The notes: generated by a model from the sequence alone, not told the origin. DNA of 64,000 bases from Streptomyces albogriseolus (GCA_014650475.1 BMVA01000002.1:310001-374000), one strand, 5' to 3'. Shown: positions 53,147 to 61,930, counted from the stretch's first letter. Program-made: numbers and translations.

Positions 53147-54028
53147 ATGGTCATGTGGATCGCGTCGTCCGCGCCGGCCGCCCTGGTCTCCGTGGTGTCC
53201 CTGGCCGCGCTGACGCTCACCGGGAACGGCGGCCCCCTCCCGCCGGAGTGGGGCGACGGCCCGCTGACGGTGGACTCGCTGCCCCGGGTGACGTACGTGG
53301 CGCATCGCGGCGGGGCGCGCGAGGTGCCGGAGAACAGCATGTCGGGGCTGATGGCGGCGTACCGGCGCGGTACGGCGCAGGTGCTGGACCTGGACACCCG
53401 GGTGCTGCGGGACGGCACGCCGGTGGTCTTCCACGACGCGACCCTGAACCGTACGACCTTCCTGGGCGGGGAGGTGCGGAAGCTGGACGCGGAGGAGTGG
53501 AAGGGGGTGCGGCTGCGTCCGCGCGACCGGCTGCCGGGGAGCTGGCGGTCGGAGCGGCCGCCGACGGTCGAGGAGGTGCTGGACCGGCTGGGCGGGCGGA
53601 TCCTGCTGATGCTGGAGCTGAAGGACCCGGCCGGTCTTGAGCGGGTGGCCGGGATGATCCGGACGCGGGGGCTGACCCGGTCGGTGTTCGTCAACACCAA
53701 CGACCCGCGGGTGGCGGACCGGGTGCACCGGCTGGGGCTGCTGACCCAGCTGTGGCGCTCGGCCGGGCAGATGCGCACCGACCGGCCGGAGCGGTGGCGT
53801 TCCTTCGTCGACCTGCTGGACGTCGACATCCACGCGCGTGACGCGGACCTGGAACGGGCGGTGCGGTCGGGGATCCCGCGGGTGTGGGCGCACACCGTCG
53901 TCACCCCGGCCCAGCGCGACCGCGCCCTGGCGCTCGGCTGCGACGGCGTCCTCACCGACGCGCCGGGGCGGCTGGCGCGGCACCGGACGCGGGTGCCGGG
54001 GCCGGTCAGCTCGGTGACGGGGCGCTGA
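53147..54028 (+). CDS. Glycerophosphodiester phosphodiesterase
   Basis: 293 residues. Hydrolyses glycerophosphodiesters to glycerol 3-phosphate. Hydrophobic N-terminus (ALVSVVSLAALTLTG) may be a signal or anchor. The GDPD TIM barrel has VTYVAHRGGAREVPENSMSG with catalytic His and Arg, LDLDTRVLRDGTPVVFHDAT (the Glu usually found at this point is Asp, D82), LMLELKDP and GVLTDAP at the end. ATG 53147 is selected over ATG 53153 on spacing to TACCGT. Convergent with the TetR gene. Confidence 0.88.
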   Translation: MVMWIASSAPAALVSVVSLAALTLTGNGGPLPPEWGDGPLTVDSLPRVTYVAHRGGAREVPENSMSGLMAAYRRGTAQVLDLDTRVLRDGTPVVFHDATLNRTTFLGGEVRKLDAEEWKGVRLRPRDRLPGSWRSERPPTVEEVLDRLGGRILLMLELKDPAGLERVAGMIRTRGLTRSVFVNTNDPRVADRVHRLGLLTQLWRSAGQMRTDRPERWRSFVDLLDVDIHARDADLERAVRSGIPRVWAHTVVTPAQRDRALALGCDGVLTDAPGRLARHRTRVPGPVSSVTGR

Positions 54029-54037
54029 GGACCGGTC

Positions 54038-54658
54038 TCAGCGGGGGGCCAGGCCGTGCAGGGCGTAGTCGACGAGGGTGTCGGTGTACGCGTGGGTGAT
54101 CGGGCCGGTGTACTGCAGCCAGCGCTGGGCGAGCGGGGAGACGAACAGCTCCAGGGCGATGCGCGGGTCGATGTCGGGGCGGACCTCCCCGGCCTCCTGC
54201 GCGGCGCGCAACCGGTCGACGTAGAGCTGGAGCTGGGGTTCGAGGAGCTGGGCGACGAAGCGGCGGCCGAGCTCCTCGTTGACGACGCCCTCGGCGGCCA
54301 GGGCACGGGAGGGCGCCTCGAAGGCGGGGTCGCGCAGCTCGTCGACGGTGGCGCGCAGGACGTTCTTGAGGTCGGCGGCGAGGTCCCCGGTGTCCGGGAT
54401 GCTGTACGGCGCCTGTCCGGCGGCCTCGGCGGCCTGGTTGCTCAGATCCAGGAACGCCTCGAGCAGTACGTCCGCCTTCGACGACCACCAGCGGTAGATC
54501 GTCTGCTTGCCGACGCCGGCGCGGGAGGCGATCCCCTCGATGGTGGTCTTCGGGTACCCCACCTCGGCGACGAGGGCGAGGGCGGCGTCGTAGATGGCAC
54601 GACGGGACCGCTCGCTGCGGCGCGAGGTGTCGGGGGCGGGCGACTGGTTCTGGGCCAT
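54038..54658 (-). CDS. TetR-family transcriptional regulator
   Basis: 206 residues. N-terminal helix-turn-helix (RAIYDAALALVAEVGYPKTT, IEGIASRAGVGKQTIYRWWS) and a C-terminal ligand domain of the TetR_C type (ALELFVSPLAQRWLQYTG). Two GAGACG-type palindromes sit upstream (54682-54740), consistent with autorepression. A -10-like TAAATT ends six bases before its ATG. The divergent DUF6243 gene shares the operator region; the true target may be elsewhere, for example the exporter at 36326. Confidence 0.9.
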   Translation of the reverse strand: MAQNQSPAPDTSRRSERSRRAIYDAALALVAEVGYPKTTIEGIASRAGVGKQTIYRWWSSKADVLLEAFLDLSNQAAEAAGQAPYSIPDTGDLAADLKNVLRATVDELRDPAFEAPSRALAAEGVVNEELGRRFVAQLLEPQLQLYVDRLRAAQEAGEVRPDIDPRIALELFVSPLAQRWLQYTGPITHAYTDTLVDYALHGLAPR

Positions 54659-54681
54659 GGCTCGAATTTATCAGGTTGACA

Positions 54682-54740
54682 AGACGCAGCGTCTCGCCGG
54701 ACGCTGGTACAGCCAGGCAACGAGACGGACCGTCTCGTTG
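54682..54740. promoter_or_regulatory. Two TetR-type operators between tetR and the DUF6243 gene
   Basis: AGACGC-A-GCGTCT at 54682-54694, just after a consensus TTGACA (54676-54681). CAACGAGACGG-A-CCGTCTCGTTG at 54718-54740 is a perfect 11-base-arm palindrome. Both share AGACG-N3-CGTCT. Occupancy would block the TetR promoter and perhaps the divergent one. Confidence 0.75.
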
Positions 54741-54786
54741 CGTCACTGTCGGCTGTCGGCTGTCGACTGTCGGAAGGGAGCCCCTC

Positions 54787-54984
54787 ATGGCTCGAGGCGG
54801 AAACATGCTGGGCGTCGGCGGCACCCGGCAGCACCTGGGACGCAAGGCCCTGCGCGGCGGGGGCCCCGCCGGCCGCATCGGCGGCGGCATGGACCCCCAG
54901 GCCCAGAAGCGCGCACTGCTGCGCAAGCTCCAGGAACAGCGCCACGCCCGCCAGGAGGGCGAAGCGGGGAAGGAGAACGGCTAG
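54787..54984 (+). CDS. DUF6243 small protein
   Basis: 65 residues, Gly/Arg-rich N-terminus (MARGGNMLGVGGTRQHLGRK) then a charged helix (AQKRALLRKLQEQRHARQEG). This matches DUF6243 proteins common in Streptomyces, of unknown function. GGGAG lies 10 bases before ATG 54787. Divergent from tetR across the operators. Confidence 0.82.
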   Translation: MARGGNMLGVGGTRQHLGRKALRGGGPAGRIGGGMDPQAQKRALLRKLQEQRHARQEGEAGKENG

Positions 54985-55066
54985 CGGCCGGTCCTGCGGA
55001 CGGCTCCGGCGCCCCGGGCCGAGGTCGTGCTTGTCAGACCGCCCGCGGTGAGCACTGCCGTCGCGC

Positions 55067-56068
55067 TCACTCCTGCCCGGGCTCCGGCGGCCACGGGTCG
55101 CCCCAGTCCGTGTCGCGGGCGGCGCGGTAGAGGGCGCCGTGGCGTTTGGTGATCGTGGTGCGGTTCAGGGCCGGGTCCGTCTCGCAGAGGTCGAGGAGGA
55201 CCTGGCCCTTGCGGATCTGCGGCTTGCGGACGACGCGGGCGGGGGCCGGGGTGACCGGCCGGCGGGTCGCGGCGACGTAGCTGAACTTCTCGTCCTCGTA
55301 GGCGAGGGTGCCGCCCTTGATCTGGCGGTGCAGCGAGGAACGGCTGACCCGCGCCGAGAAGTGACACCAGTCCGTGCCGGGCACGATCGGGCAGGCCGCG
55401 CTGTGCGGGCAGGGCGCGGCCACGTGGAAGCCGGCGGCGATCAGACGGTCGCGGGCCTCGATCACGCGGGCGTAGCCGTCGGGGGTGCCGGGCTCCACGA
55501 TCACCACGGCCTGCGCGGCGTCGGCGGCGGCGTCGACGAGGGCGGCGCGGTCGGGGGCGGTGAGTTCGTTGAGCACGTAGGAGACGGTGACGAGGTCCGC
55601 CGGCGCCAGGCTGAGCGCGGATCCGATCCGGGCGCGCTCCCAGCGGGCGCCGCGCAGGGCGGGGTGACCGGCGGCCAGTTCACGGCCGAGGTCCAGCGCG
55701 GGCGCGGCCCAGTCCAGCACGGTCACCGGACGCTCCCCGTCCCAGGTCGCGCTCACCGCCCACGCCGCCGCGCCGGTGCCGCCGCCGACGTCGGCATGGC
55801 TCCCGGGCGTCCACCCGGGCACGGCGCCGGCGAAGGCCCGCAGCGCCGCGTGCACCGCCTCGAACGTGGCGGGCATCCGGTACGCGGCGTACGCGGCCAC
55901 GTCGGCGCGGTCGCGCAGGATCGGGGTGTCGGTGGGGGTGGCGCCCCGGTAGTGGCCGATCAGCCGCTCGACGGCCTGAGCGGCCTGCCGCGCCGGGATC
56001 CCGTCCAGCAGCCCGGCGAGGGCGGCGCGCAGGGAGTCGGCGGTGTGGAGGGGGGCGGGGGCGTTCAC
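55067..56068 (-). CDS. Rsm22-family small-ribosomal-subunit methyltransferase-like protein
   Basis: 333 residues. SAM-binding fold in HADVGGGTGAAAWAVSATWD, VTVLDWAAPALDLGRELA and LVTVSYVLNELTAPDRAALV; then a Cys motif CPHSAACPIVPGTDWCHFSA (four Cys/His, probably an iron-sulfur or zinc site) and a C-terminal LLDLCETDP. This is the Rsm22 layout known from mitochondrial ribosome assembly. The start GTG 56068 follows TAGAAT by six bases (leaderless-type). Confidence 0.88.
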   Translation of the reverse strand: MNAPAPLHTADSLRAALAGLLDGIPARQAAQAVERLIGHYRGATPTDTPILRDRADVAAYAAYRMPATFEAVHAALRAFAGAVPGWTPGSHADVGGGTGAAAWAVSATWDGERPVTVLDWAAPALDLGRELAAGHPALRGARWERARIGSALSLAPADLVTVSYVLNELTAPDRAALVDAAADAAQAVVIVEPGTPDGYARVIEARDRLIAAGFHVAAPCPHSAACPIVPGTDWCHFSARVSRSSLHRQIKGGTLAYEDEKFSYVAATRRPVTPAPARVVRKPQIRKGQVLLDLCETDPALNRTTITKRHGALYRAARDTDWGDPWPPEPGQE

Positions 56069-56074
56069 CCGGCG

Positions 56075-56080
56075 ATTCTA
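56075..56080 (-). promoter_or_regulatory. -10-like box of a leaderless rsm22-type message
   Basis: On the minus strand TAGAAT, six bases, GTG start at 56068. No Shine-Dalgarno between. Confidence 0.55.
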
Positions 56081-56539
56081 TTGCCCCCTCCGGGGGCCTC
56101 TGTTCCGCCTGCGGCCCGCGGGCGGGGCCTGCGGCTCCGCCGCGGCCGACCCTCCGAGGCCCCGGGACGCTTCCGGCCCTCGGCCCGTACGGTGCCCGCC
56201 ACGAAGCGCGCCGGCGCCCGGGCAGGGAGCGCGGCGCCTGGACTCCCCGGACCCCACGGGGCGCGCACGACCCCGCAGAACCGGAGGACCGGCCCCGCCG
56301 TGAACGAAAGCGCGCGGCGCTTGGTGCCCGACCTCGTGGCCCGCTCAGGCTTGCGAACCGCAACGGCGCCCAGACCGGGTCCGGCGCAGGCGAAGGCGCG
56401 TGGCGCCTGCACGACCCAGGTCCTTGGCCCGTGCGGGACGGAAGCCGTGGCCGGGCAGGGTGCGACTCCGTGGGGTCGACCGACGCCGCGAGGGCGGCAT
56501 GCCGCCCTTACCGGGGGCCGCCCGCAGAGGCGAGCCCCC
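56081..56539. other. Gene-free stretch
   Basis: About 460 bases with no frame showing normal codon bias plus a credible start. Contains short GC-rich inverted repeats (for example CCCCTCCGGGGG near 56086-56097). It is less skewed at third positions than the genes around it and looks like degraded or non-coding sequence between two minus-strand genes. Confidence 0.6.
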
Positions 56540-57709
56540 TCATCTCCCCCGTACCGCCCGCGCCACCCGGGTCGCCGTCTCCGCGCGCGGGGTGCTGTCG
56601 GGTGGGGTGGGGCGGCGGGGGTGGACCGTGTTGGCGAGGAGGACGACGAAGGTGTCCGTGGCGCGGTCGAGGACCAGGGACGTGCCGGTGAAGCCGGAGT
56701 GGCCCGCCGCGCCGTGGTCTGCCAGGGCGCCCATGAAGGAGGGTTGACCGACGGCGAAGCCGAGGCCCGGGGGCCGGAGCATGAGGTCGACGTGGTCCGG
56801 GCCGAGGACGCGGGCCGGGCCGTACGACCCGCCCGCCAGCAGGGTGCGGCAGAAGACCGCCAGGTCGCCCGCGGTGGAGAAGAGGCCGGCGTGGCCGGCG
56901 ACCCCGCCCAGCGCCCAGGCGTTCTCGTCGTGCGCCTCGCCCCGCAACATCCCCCGGTCCGCCTTGGCCCAGGGCCGCCGCTGGTCCTCGGTCGCCGCGG
57001 CCGTCGGGCACGGCCCGAACCCGGTCGCGTCCATGCCGAGGGGCCGGGTGATGCCGTCGCGCACCAGGACGTCGAGGGTGCGGCCGGTGAGCCGCTCCAG
57101 GACGTGCTGGAGCAGCAGCATGTTGAGGTCGGAGTAGCAGTACGTGCCGGGCGCGGCAGCCGGCCGTTCCGCGCGCAGCAGCGCCAGGCGTTCCGCGTCG
57201 CCGGCGCAGTCGTACAGGGGCAGTTCGGGGCGCAGTCCGGAGGTGTGGGTGAGCAGCTGGCGCACGGTGATGCCGTACCGTACGGCGGCCGTGAAGTCCG
57301 GCAGATACGTGCCGACGCGCGCGTCGAGGCCCAGCGTGCCCCGCTCGATCCGCTGCACGGCGACCACCGAGGTGAACAGCTTGGTGACGGAGGCCAGGTC
57401 GAAGGGGGTGTCCGCGGTCATCGGCACCCGCTGCTCCGGGGGCAGTTCGACGGGCGCGTCCGCGTGCTCGTCGTAGCCGGCGTAGCGCACCGCCCAGCCC
57501 GCCGCCTCCTCGACGGCGATGACCGGCCCGCGTCCGACGACCACCACCGCGCCCGCCGCCCAGGGACGTGGTCCCTCGGTGCGGGCGCGGACCTCCTGGA
57601 CCAGACGCCGCAGCTCCCCGGCGTCGAGCCCGGCGCGTTCCGGGGTGCCCCGGCGCAGTCGCGGGGTGCTCAGACGCCCCCGCCCTTCGTGCTCGTCCCG
57701 TTCTTCCAC
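56540..57709 (-). CDS. Serine beta-lactamase-fold hydrolase (cytoplasmic type)
   Basis: 389 residues, no export signal. Active-site motifs: SxxK in DLASVTKLFTSVV, YxN region CYSDLNMLLLQHV and HSG in AAGHSGFTGTSL. Probably an esterase or amidase of the penicillin-binding fold, unlike the exported enzyme at 49863. The GTG start at 57709 overlaps the 3' end of the MFS gene by 40 bases, suggesting coupled translation; no nearer start codon is convincing. The C-terminal ETATRVARAVRGR is basic. Confidence 0.85.
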   Translation of the reverse strand: MEERDEHEGRGRLSTPRLRRGTPERAGLDAGELRRLVQEVRARTEGPRPWAAGAVVVVGRGPVIAVEEAAGWAVRYAGYDEHADAPVELPPEQRVPMTADTPFDLASVTKLFTSVVAVQRIERGTLGLDARVGTYLPDFTAAVRYGITVRQLLTHTSGLRPELPLYDCAGDAERLALLRAERPAAAPGTYCYSDLNMLLLQHVLERLTGRTLDVLVRDGITRPLGMDATGFGPCPTAAATEDQRRPWAKADRGMLRGEAHDENAWALGGVAGHAGLFSTAGDLAVFCRTLLAGGSYGPARVLGPDHVDLMLRPPGLGFAVGQPSFMGALADHGAAGHSGFTGTSLVLDRATDTFVVLLANTVHPRRPTPPDSTPRAETATRVARAVRGR

Positions 57710-59010
57710 GGGCGGCACATTCCCAGGAAGCAGGCCGTCGCCACCAGGGCGGAGGCCAGCTGGACGACGGCCATCGGGACGGCGGTGTCCTCGCCGGCGA
57801 TGCCGACCAGCGGGGAGGCGATCGCGCCGATGAGGAAGGACGTCGTGCCGAGCAGGGCGGACGCGGACCCGGCCGCGTGCCGGGCCCGCATCAGCGGGAG
57901 CGTCTGGGTGTTGGGCATGACGACGCCCATGGCCGACATCAGCACGAAGAGCGCCCCGGCGACCGGCACCAGGCCCGTCTCGCCGAACACGCCCAGCGAC
58001 ATCAGCAGCAGTGCCGTGGCGGCGGCGACCACGACGGCGAGTCCGGCGCCGAGCGCCTTGTCCAGCCGGACCCGGCCGACCAGGATCTTCCCGTTGACCT
58101 GGCCCATGATCATCAGGCCGATCGAGTTGAGCCCGAACAGCAGACTGAAGGTCTGCGGGGAGGCGCCGTAGATCTCCTGCATGACGAACGGGGAGGCCGC
58201 GACGTACGAGAAGAGGGAGGCGAAGGCGAAGCCGCCGGCGAGCATGTAGCCGGTGAAGACCCGGTCGGCGAGGAGCCGCCGCATCGGCGCGAGGGCCTCG
58301 CCGAAGTTCCCACCGTGCCGGTCGGCGGGGGCCAGCGTCTCGGGCAGCTTCGTCCACACGAGCGCCGTCAGCAGCACGCCGAGGACGGTGAGGACGACGA
58401 ACACGCCCCGCCAGTCCGTGAACCGCAGCACCTGACCGCCGATCAGCGGGGCCAGGATCGGCGCCATGCCGGAGATCAGCATGAGGGTCGAGAAGAAGCG
58501 GGCCAGGGCCACGCCGTCGTACAGGTCACGGGCGACTGCCCGCGCGATGACGATGCCGGCCGCGCCCGCGAGGCCCTGCGCCAGTCGGCAGGCGACGAGG
58601 AGTTCGACGGTCGGCGCGAACGCGCACAGCGCGGTGGCCACGACATAGATCGCGAGACCGACGAGCAGGGGCCGGCGGCGGCCCCAGCGGTCACTCATCG
58701 GACCGACCACGAGCTGCCCGAGCGCCATGCCGGCCAGGCACGCGGTGAGGGTGAGCTGGACGGTCGCGGCGGGTGCGTTCAGCGACCGGGTGACCTCCGG
58801 CAGGGCCGGGAGGTACATGTCCATCGCCAGCGGTGTCACGGCGGTCAGGCCGCCGAGGATGAAGGTGACCAGCAGGCCGGCCCCCCGCGGCCCGCCGACG
58901 GTGCGCACTCCCGGCGGTGCGGCCGCGCCCGGAGGGGACACCACCTCCGCCCCCGTGACTGACGTCCCGTTATCGTCCGTTTTGGATATGGACGCCCCAC
59001 CCTCGGGCAT
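57670..59010 (-). CDS. MFS exporter, 12-helix Bcr/CflA type
   Basis: 446 residues with twelve membrane helices. Helix-1 signature FILGGLTAVTPLAMDMYLPA LPEV, loop motif GPMSDRWGRRRPLLVGL, motif C-like LMLISGMAPILAPLIGGQVL. Related to Bcr/CflA drug-resistance transporters; probable drug or sulfonamide/cysteine-type efflux. Start ATG 59010 follows GGGAGGGG. Followed by the overlapping hydrolase gene. Confidence 0.9.
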   Translation of the reverse strand: MPEGGASISKTDDNGTSVTGAEVVSPPGAAAPPGVRTVGGPRGAGLLVTFILGGLTAVTPLAMDMYLPALPEVTRSLNAPAATVQLTLTACLAGMALGQLVVGPMSDRWGRRRPLLVGLAIYVVATALCAFAPTVELLVACRLAQGLAGAAGIVIARAVARDLYDGVALARFFSTLMLISGMAPILAPLIGGQVLRFTDWRGVFVVLTVLGVLLTALVWTKLPETLAPADRHGGNFGEALAPMRRLLADRVFTGYMLAGGFAFASLFSYVAASPFVMQEIYGASPQTFSLLFGLNSIGLMIMGQVNGKILVGRVRLDKALGAGLAVVVAAATALLLMSLGVFGETGLVPVAGALFVLMSAMGVVMPNTQTLPLMRARHAAGSASALLGTTSFLIGAIASPLVGIAGEDTAVPMAVVQLASALVATACFLGMCRPWKNGTSTKGGGV

Positions 59011-59088
59011 GCGACCCCTCCCTTTCCATGCCATCGGCTCCCTATGCTCTCAGCTCGTACGGAGTGCTCGGCGTCGACGACGATGTCA

Positions 59089-59102
59089 TGGGAGCGCTTC
59101 CA
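59089..59102. promoter_or_regulatory. CebR-like operator TGGGAGCGCTTCCA
   Basis: One base from the cellobiose-regulator box TGGGAGCGCTCCCA. Lies 49 bases before the Gfo/Idh/MocA gene and 79 bases from the divergent MFS start. A second dyad, GCGTTG-ACG-CAACGC (59118-59132), follows. Confidence 0.6.
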
Positions 59103-59117
59103 CGAGACTACGGCGAA

Positions 59118-59132
59118 GCGTTGACGCAACGC
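59118..59132. promoter_or_regulatory. Dyad GCGTTG-N3-CAACGC upstream of the oxidoreductase
   Basis: Perfect 6-base arms with a 3-base spacer between the LacI-type box and the ATG at 59151. Could be a second regulator site. Not matched to a known family with certainty. Confidence 0.4.
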
Positions 59133-59150
59133 ACGAACAGGGTGGGACGA

Positions 59151-60176
59151 ATGACCGAGCAGAGGACACGCTGGGGGATCCTGGCGACCGGCGGGATGTC
59201 CGCGAGGTTCACCGGCGACCTGGTGGACATGCCGGACGCGGAGGTCGTGGCGGTCGCGTCGCGGTCGGCGGAACGGGCGAAGGAGTTCGCGGACCGGTTC
59301 GGGATACCCCGGGCGTACGGCGACTGGGAGTCGCTGGCGCGCGACGAGGAGATCGACGTGGTCTACGTCGCCACCCCGCACGCGGCGCACCGCGCCGCGG
59401 CCGGGATGATGCTGGAGGCCGGACAGCACGTGCTGTGCGAGAAGCCGTTCACGCTCAACGTGCGCGAGGCGGCCGAGCTGGTCGCGCTGGCGCGGGACGG
59501 CGGGCGCTTCCTGATGGAGGCCATGTGGATGTACTGCCATCCCATGGTGCGCCGCCTCAAGGCGCTGGTCGCCGACGGCGCGATCGGCGAAGTGCGGCAC
59601 GTCCAGGCGGACTTCGGGCTCGCGGGCCCGTTCCCGGCCACGCACCGGCTGCGCGACCCCGCGCTTGGCGGCGGCGCGCTGCTGGACCTCGGGGTGTACC
59701 CGGTGTCGTTCGCCCAGCTGCTCCTCGGTGAGCCGTCGGACGTCGTGGCGCGTGCGACGCTCTCCGAGGAGGGCGTCGACCTGCAGACGGGGGCGCTGCT
59801 CTCCTGGGAGAACGGCGCCCTCGCCTCGGTGCACTGCTCCATCGTGGGCGGTACGGCCACCTCCGCGTCGGTCACCGGGTCGGAGGGCCGCATCGACATC
59901 CCGGACGGTTTCTTCTTCCCGGAGCGGTTCGTGCTGCACCGGGACGGGCGGGACGCCGAGGAGTTCGCCGCCGACCCGGCCGACGGCCCGCGGGCCAGCC
60001 TCAAGCACGAGGCGGCGGAGGTGATGCGGGCGCTGCGGGCCGGGGAGACGGAGTCGCCGGTGGTCCCGCTGGACGGCACCCTCGGCGTGATGCGGACGCT
60101 CGACGCGATCCGGGACCGCGTCGGCGTCCGCTACCCGGGCGAGGACGCGGACGGCGCGGTGCTCACGCCGGCTTGA
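59151..60176 (+). CDS. Gfo/Idh/MocA-family NAD(P)-dependent oxidoreductase
   Basis: 341 residues. Rossmann domain with WGILATGGMSARFTGDLVDM, VVYVATPHAAHRAAAGMMLE, and the family signature HVLCEKPFTLNVREAAELVA. The C-terminal domain has EAMWMYCHPMVRRLKALVAD and LLDLGVYPVSFAQLLLG. Substrate is probably a sugar or inositol derivative. ATG 59151 has GGTGGGA upstream. The CebR-like box suggests control by cellobiose or a LacI-type protein. Its 3' end overlaps the convergent PhoD gene by 14 bases. Confidence 0.9.
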   Translation: MTEQRTRWGILATGGMSARFTGDLVDMPDAEVVAVASRSAERAKEFADRFGIPRAYGDWESLARDEEIDVVYVATPHAAHRAAAGMMLEAGQHVLCEKPFTLNVREAAELVALARDGGRFLMEAMWMYCHPMVRRLKALVADGAIGEVRHVQADFGLAGPFPATHRLRDPALGGGALLDLGVYPVSFAQLLLGEPSDVVARATLSEEGVDLQTGALLSWENGALASVHCSIVGGTATSASVTGSEGRIDIPDGFFFPERFVLHRDGRDAEEFAADPADGPRASLKHEAAEVMRALRAGETESPVVPLDGTLGVMRTLDAIRDRVGVRYPGEDADGAVLTPA

Positions 60177-61818
60177 GCCCCGGGTCCCCCGCCTCGGTGA
60201 CGAAGGAGGCGGCGGTGGTGAGCGGCGCGCCCTGCGTGGTCACGTGGGAGACCGTCTTGAAGTCGGCGCGCGCCCGCTCCCGGCCGAGGGTGACGGTCGT
60301 GTAGCCGCGCCGGCCGTCGTAGAACCGCAGGTGCGGGTTGGCGGCGGTCAGGTTGTCGTAGTTGGCGGGCTTCTCCGACCCGTTGCCGCCGCTGGTGACG
60401 GACGTGGTGACGATCTCGGTGCCCACGGTCTTCGAGCCGGGGTCGGAGAAGTCCCGCTTGATGTCGAAGCCGTAGTGGACGTGCACGTCGCCGGTGAGGA
60501 CCATCAGGTTCTCGACGCCGGCGGCCTGCGCGCCGGCCAGGACGCGCTCGCGGGAGGCGGGGTAGCCGTCCCAGGAGTCCATGGAGACCTTGGCGGGCGG
60601 GGTGGGCCTGTCCAGCCGCTGGGAGAAGGTGACCTGCTGCGGCACGACGTTCCACACCGCGTCGGAGCGGCGCCAGCCGTCGATCAGCCAGCGCTCCTGG
60701 GCGGCGCCGGTGAGGGTGCGCGAGAGGTCCTCGGACTCGGGTCCCGGGTACTGCCAGCCGTCGCCGTAGGCCTGGTTGGAGCGGTACTGACGGGTGTCGA
60801 GCACGTCGAACTGGGCGAGCCGGCCCCAGTGCAGCCGGCGGTACAGCTTGAGGTCGGGGCCCTCGGGGAGCTGGGGCCGGCGCAGCGGCATGTTCTCCCA
60901 GTAGGCGCGGTAGGCGGCGGCCCGGCGCAGCAGGAACTCCTCCGGCGGGACGCTGTTCTCGGGGGTGTCGTCGGCGTAGTTGTTCTCGGTCTCGTGGTCG
61001 TCCCAGGTGACGACGAAGGGGTGCGCGGCGTGCGCGGCCCGCAGGTCGGGGTCGGACTTGTAGAGGGCGTACCGCAGCCGGTAGTCCTCCAGCGTGACGG
61101 TCTCCCGGCGGAACAGGTCGGGCAGGGTGCCGGCCGGGTAGGCGCGGGAGCCGGCGACGTCGTTCACGGCGTACTCGTACAGGTAGTCGCCGAGGTGGAA
61201 GACGACGTCGAGGTCCTCCTGGGCGAGGTGCCGGTAGGCGGTGTAGTAGCCCTGGTCGTAGCGCTGGCAGGAGACGACGCCGAAGGTGAGTTCGGCGGCG
61301 CGGCTGCGGGCGGCGGGCGCGGTGCGGGTGCGGCCGGCGGGGCTGACGAAGCGGCCCGCGCGGAAGCGGTAGTGGTAGACGCGGCCGGGGGCGAGCCCGC
61401 CGGCCTCGACGTGCACGGTGTGGTGGAACTCGGGGTGGGCGGTGGCCTTCCCGCGTCTGACGACGCTGCGGAAGCGGGCGTCGAGGGCGAGTTCCCACTC
61501 GACGGTGACGCGGCGGGCGGGCAGTCCGCCGTCGGCCTGGTACGGGACGGGCGCGAGGCGGGTCCACAGCAGCACCGAGTCGGGGTGCGGGTCGCCGGAG
61601 GCGACGCCGAGAGTGAAGGGGTCGTCGGTGAGCTGGGCGGTGTCGAGTTCGGCGGCGGCCGCGACGCCCGCGCCGGGCACGCCGACGGCGAAGGCGAGCG
61701 CGGCGGCGGCGCCGGTGACGGTCAGGAAGCGGCGGCGGCCGATGTGGCGGGCGGCGGCGCGGAGTTCGGGCGCGTGGTGGGACGGGCGGGCGTGGGGCGT
61801 CGTGAGGTCCTGCGTCAT
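60163..61818 (-). CDS. phoD: Alkaline phosphatase D, Tat-exported (PhoD)
   Basis: 551 residues. Secreted Ca2+-dependent phosphodiesterase/phosphatase used under phosphate starvation. Twin-arginine signal (HIGRRRFLTVTGAAAALAFA). PhoD motifs: DDPFTLGVASGDPHPDSVLLW, FGVVSCQRYDQGYYTAYRHL, VFHLGDYLYEYAV, FVVTWDDHETENNYADD, MVLTGDVHVHYGFDI. Start ATG 61818 follows GGGGAGGA. Three 11-base direct repeats upstream resemble a PHO box. Confidence 0.94.
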   Translation of the reverse strand: MTQDLTTPHARPSHHAPELRAAARHIGRRRFLTVTGAAAALAFAVGVPGAGVAAAAELDTAQLTDDPFTLGVASGDPHPDSVLLWTRLAPVPYQADGGLPARRVTVEWELALDARFRSVVRRGKATAHPEFHHTVHVEAGGLAPGRVYHYRFRAGRFVSPAGRTRTAPAARSRAAELTFGVVSCQRYDQGYYTAYRHLAQEDLDVVFHLGDYLYEYAVNDVAGSRAYPAGTLPDLFRRETVTLEDYRLRYALYKSDPDLRAAHAAHPFVVTWDDHETENNYADDTPENSVPPEEFLLRRAAAYRAYWENMPLRRPQLPEGPDLKLYRRLHWGRLAQFDVLDTRQYRSNQAYGDGWQYPGPESEDLSRTLTGAAQERWLIDGWRRSDAVWNVVPQQVTFSQRLDRPTPPAKVSMDSWDGYPASRERVLAGAQAAGVENLMVLTGDVHVHYGFDIKRDFSDPGSKTVGTEIVTTSVTSGGNGSEKPANYDNLTAANPHLRFYDGRRGYTTVTLGRERARADFKTVSHVTTQGAPLTTAASFVTEAGDPGLKPA

Positions 61819-61897
61819 CGGTCCTCCCCTGGCGGACGGGTGGGTGCGGGAGGAATTGCAGTGGCCGGGGACGACGCGGCGTTGACGCGTACACAGC

Positions 61898-61930
61898 ATC
61901 CGGATGACGGTCGCATGAGGTCCGCATGGC
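61898..61930. promoter_or_regulatory. PHO-box-like direct repeats upstream of phoD
   Basis: On the minus strand three consecutive 11-base units, GCCATGCGGAC, CTCATGCGACC and GTCATCCGGAT, each with CAT at positions 3-5 and CG at 7-8. Streptomyces PhoP binds 11-base direct repeats with the core GTTCACC or GTTCATCC. Match is good in spacing, moderate in sequence. Confidence 0.6.

Noticed and set aside
56081-56539. Possible gene between rsm22-like and the hydrolase
   Set aside because: Candidate frames lack a start with ribosome site and have poor codon bias.
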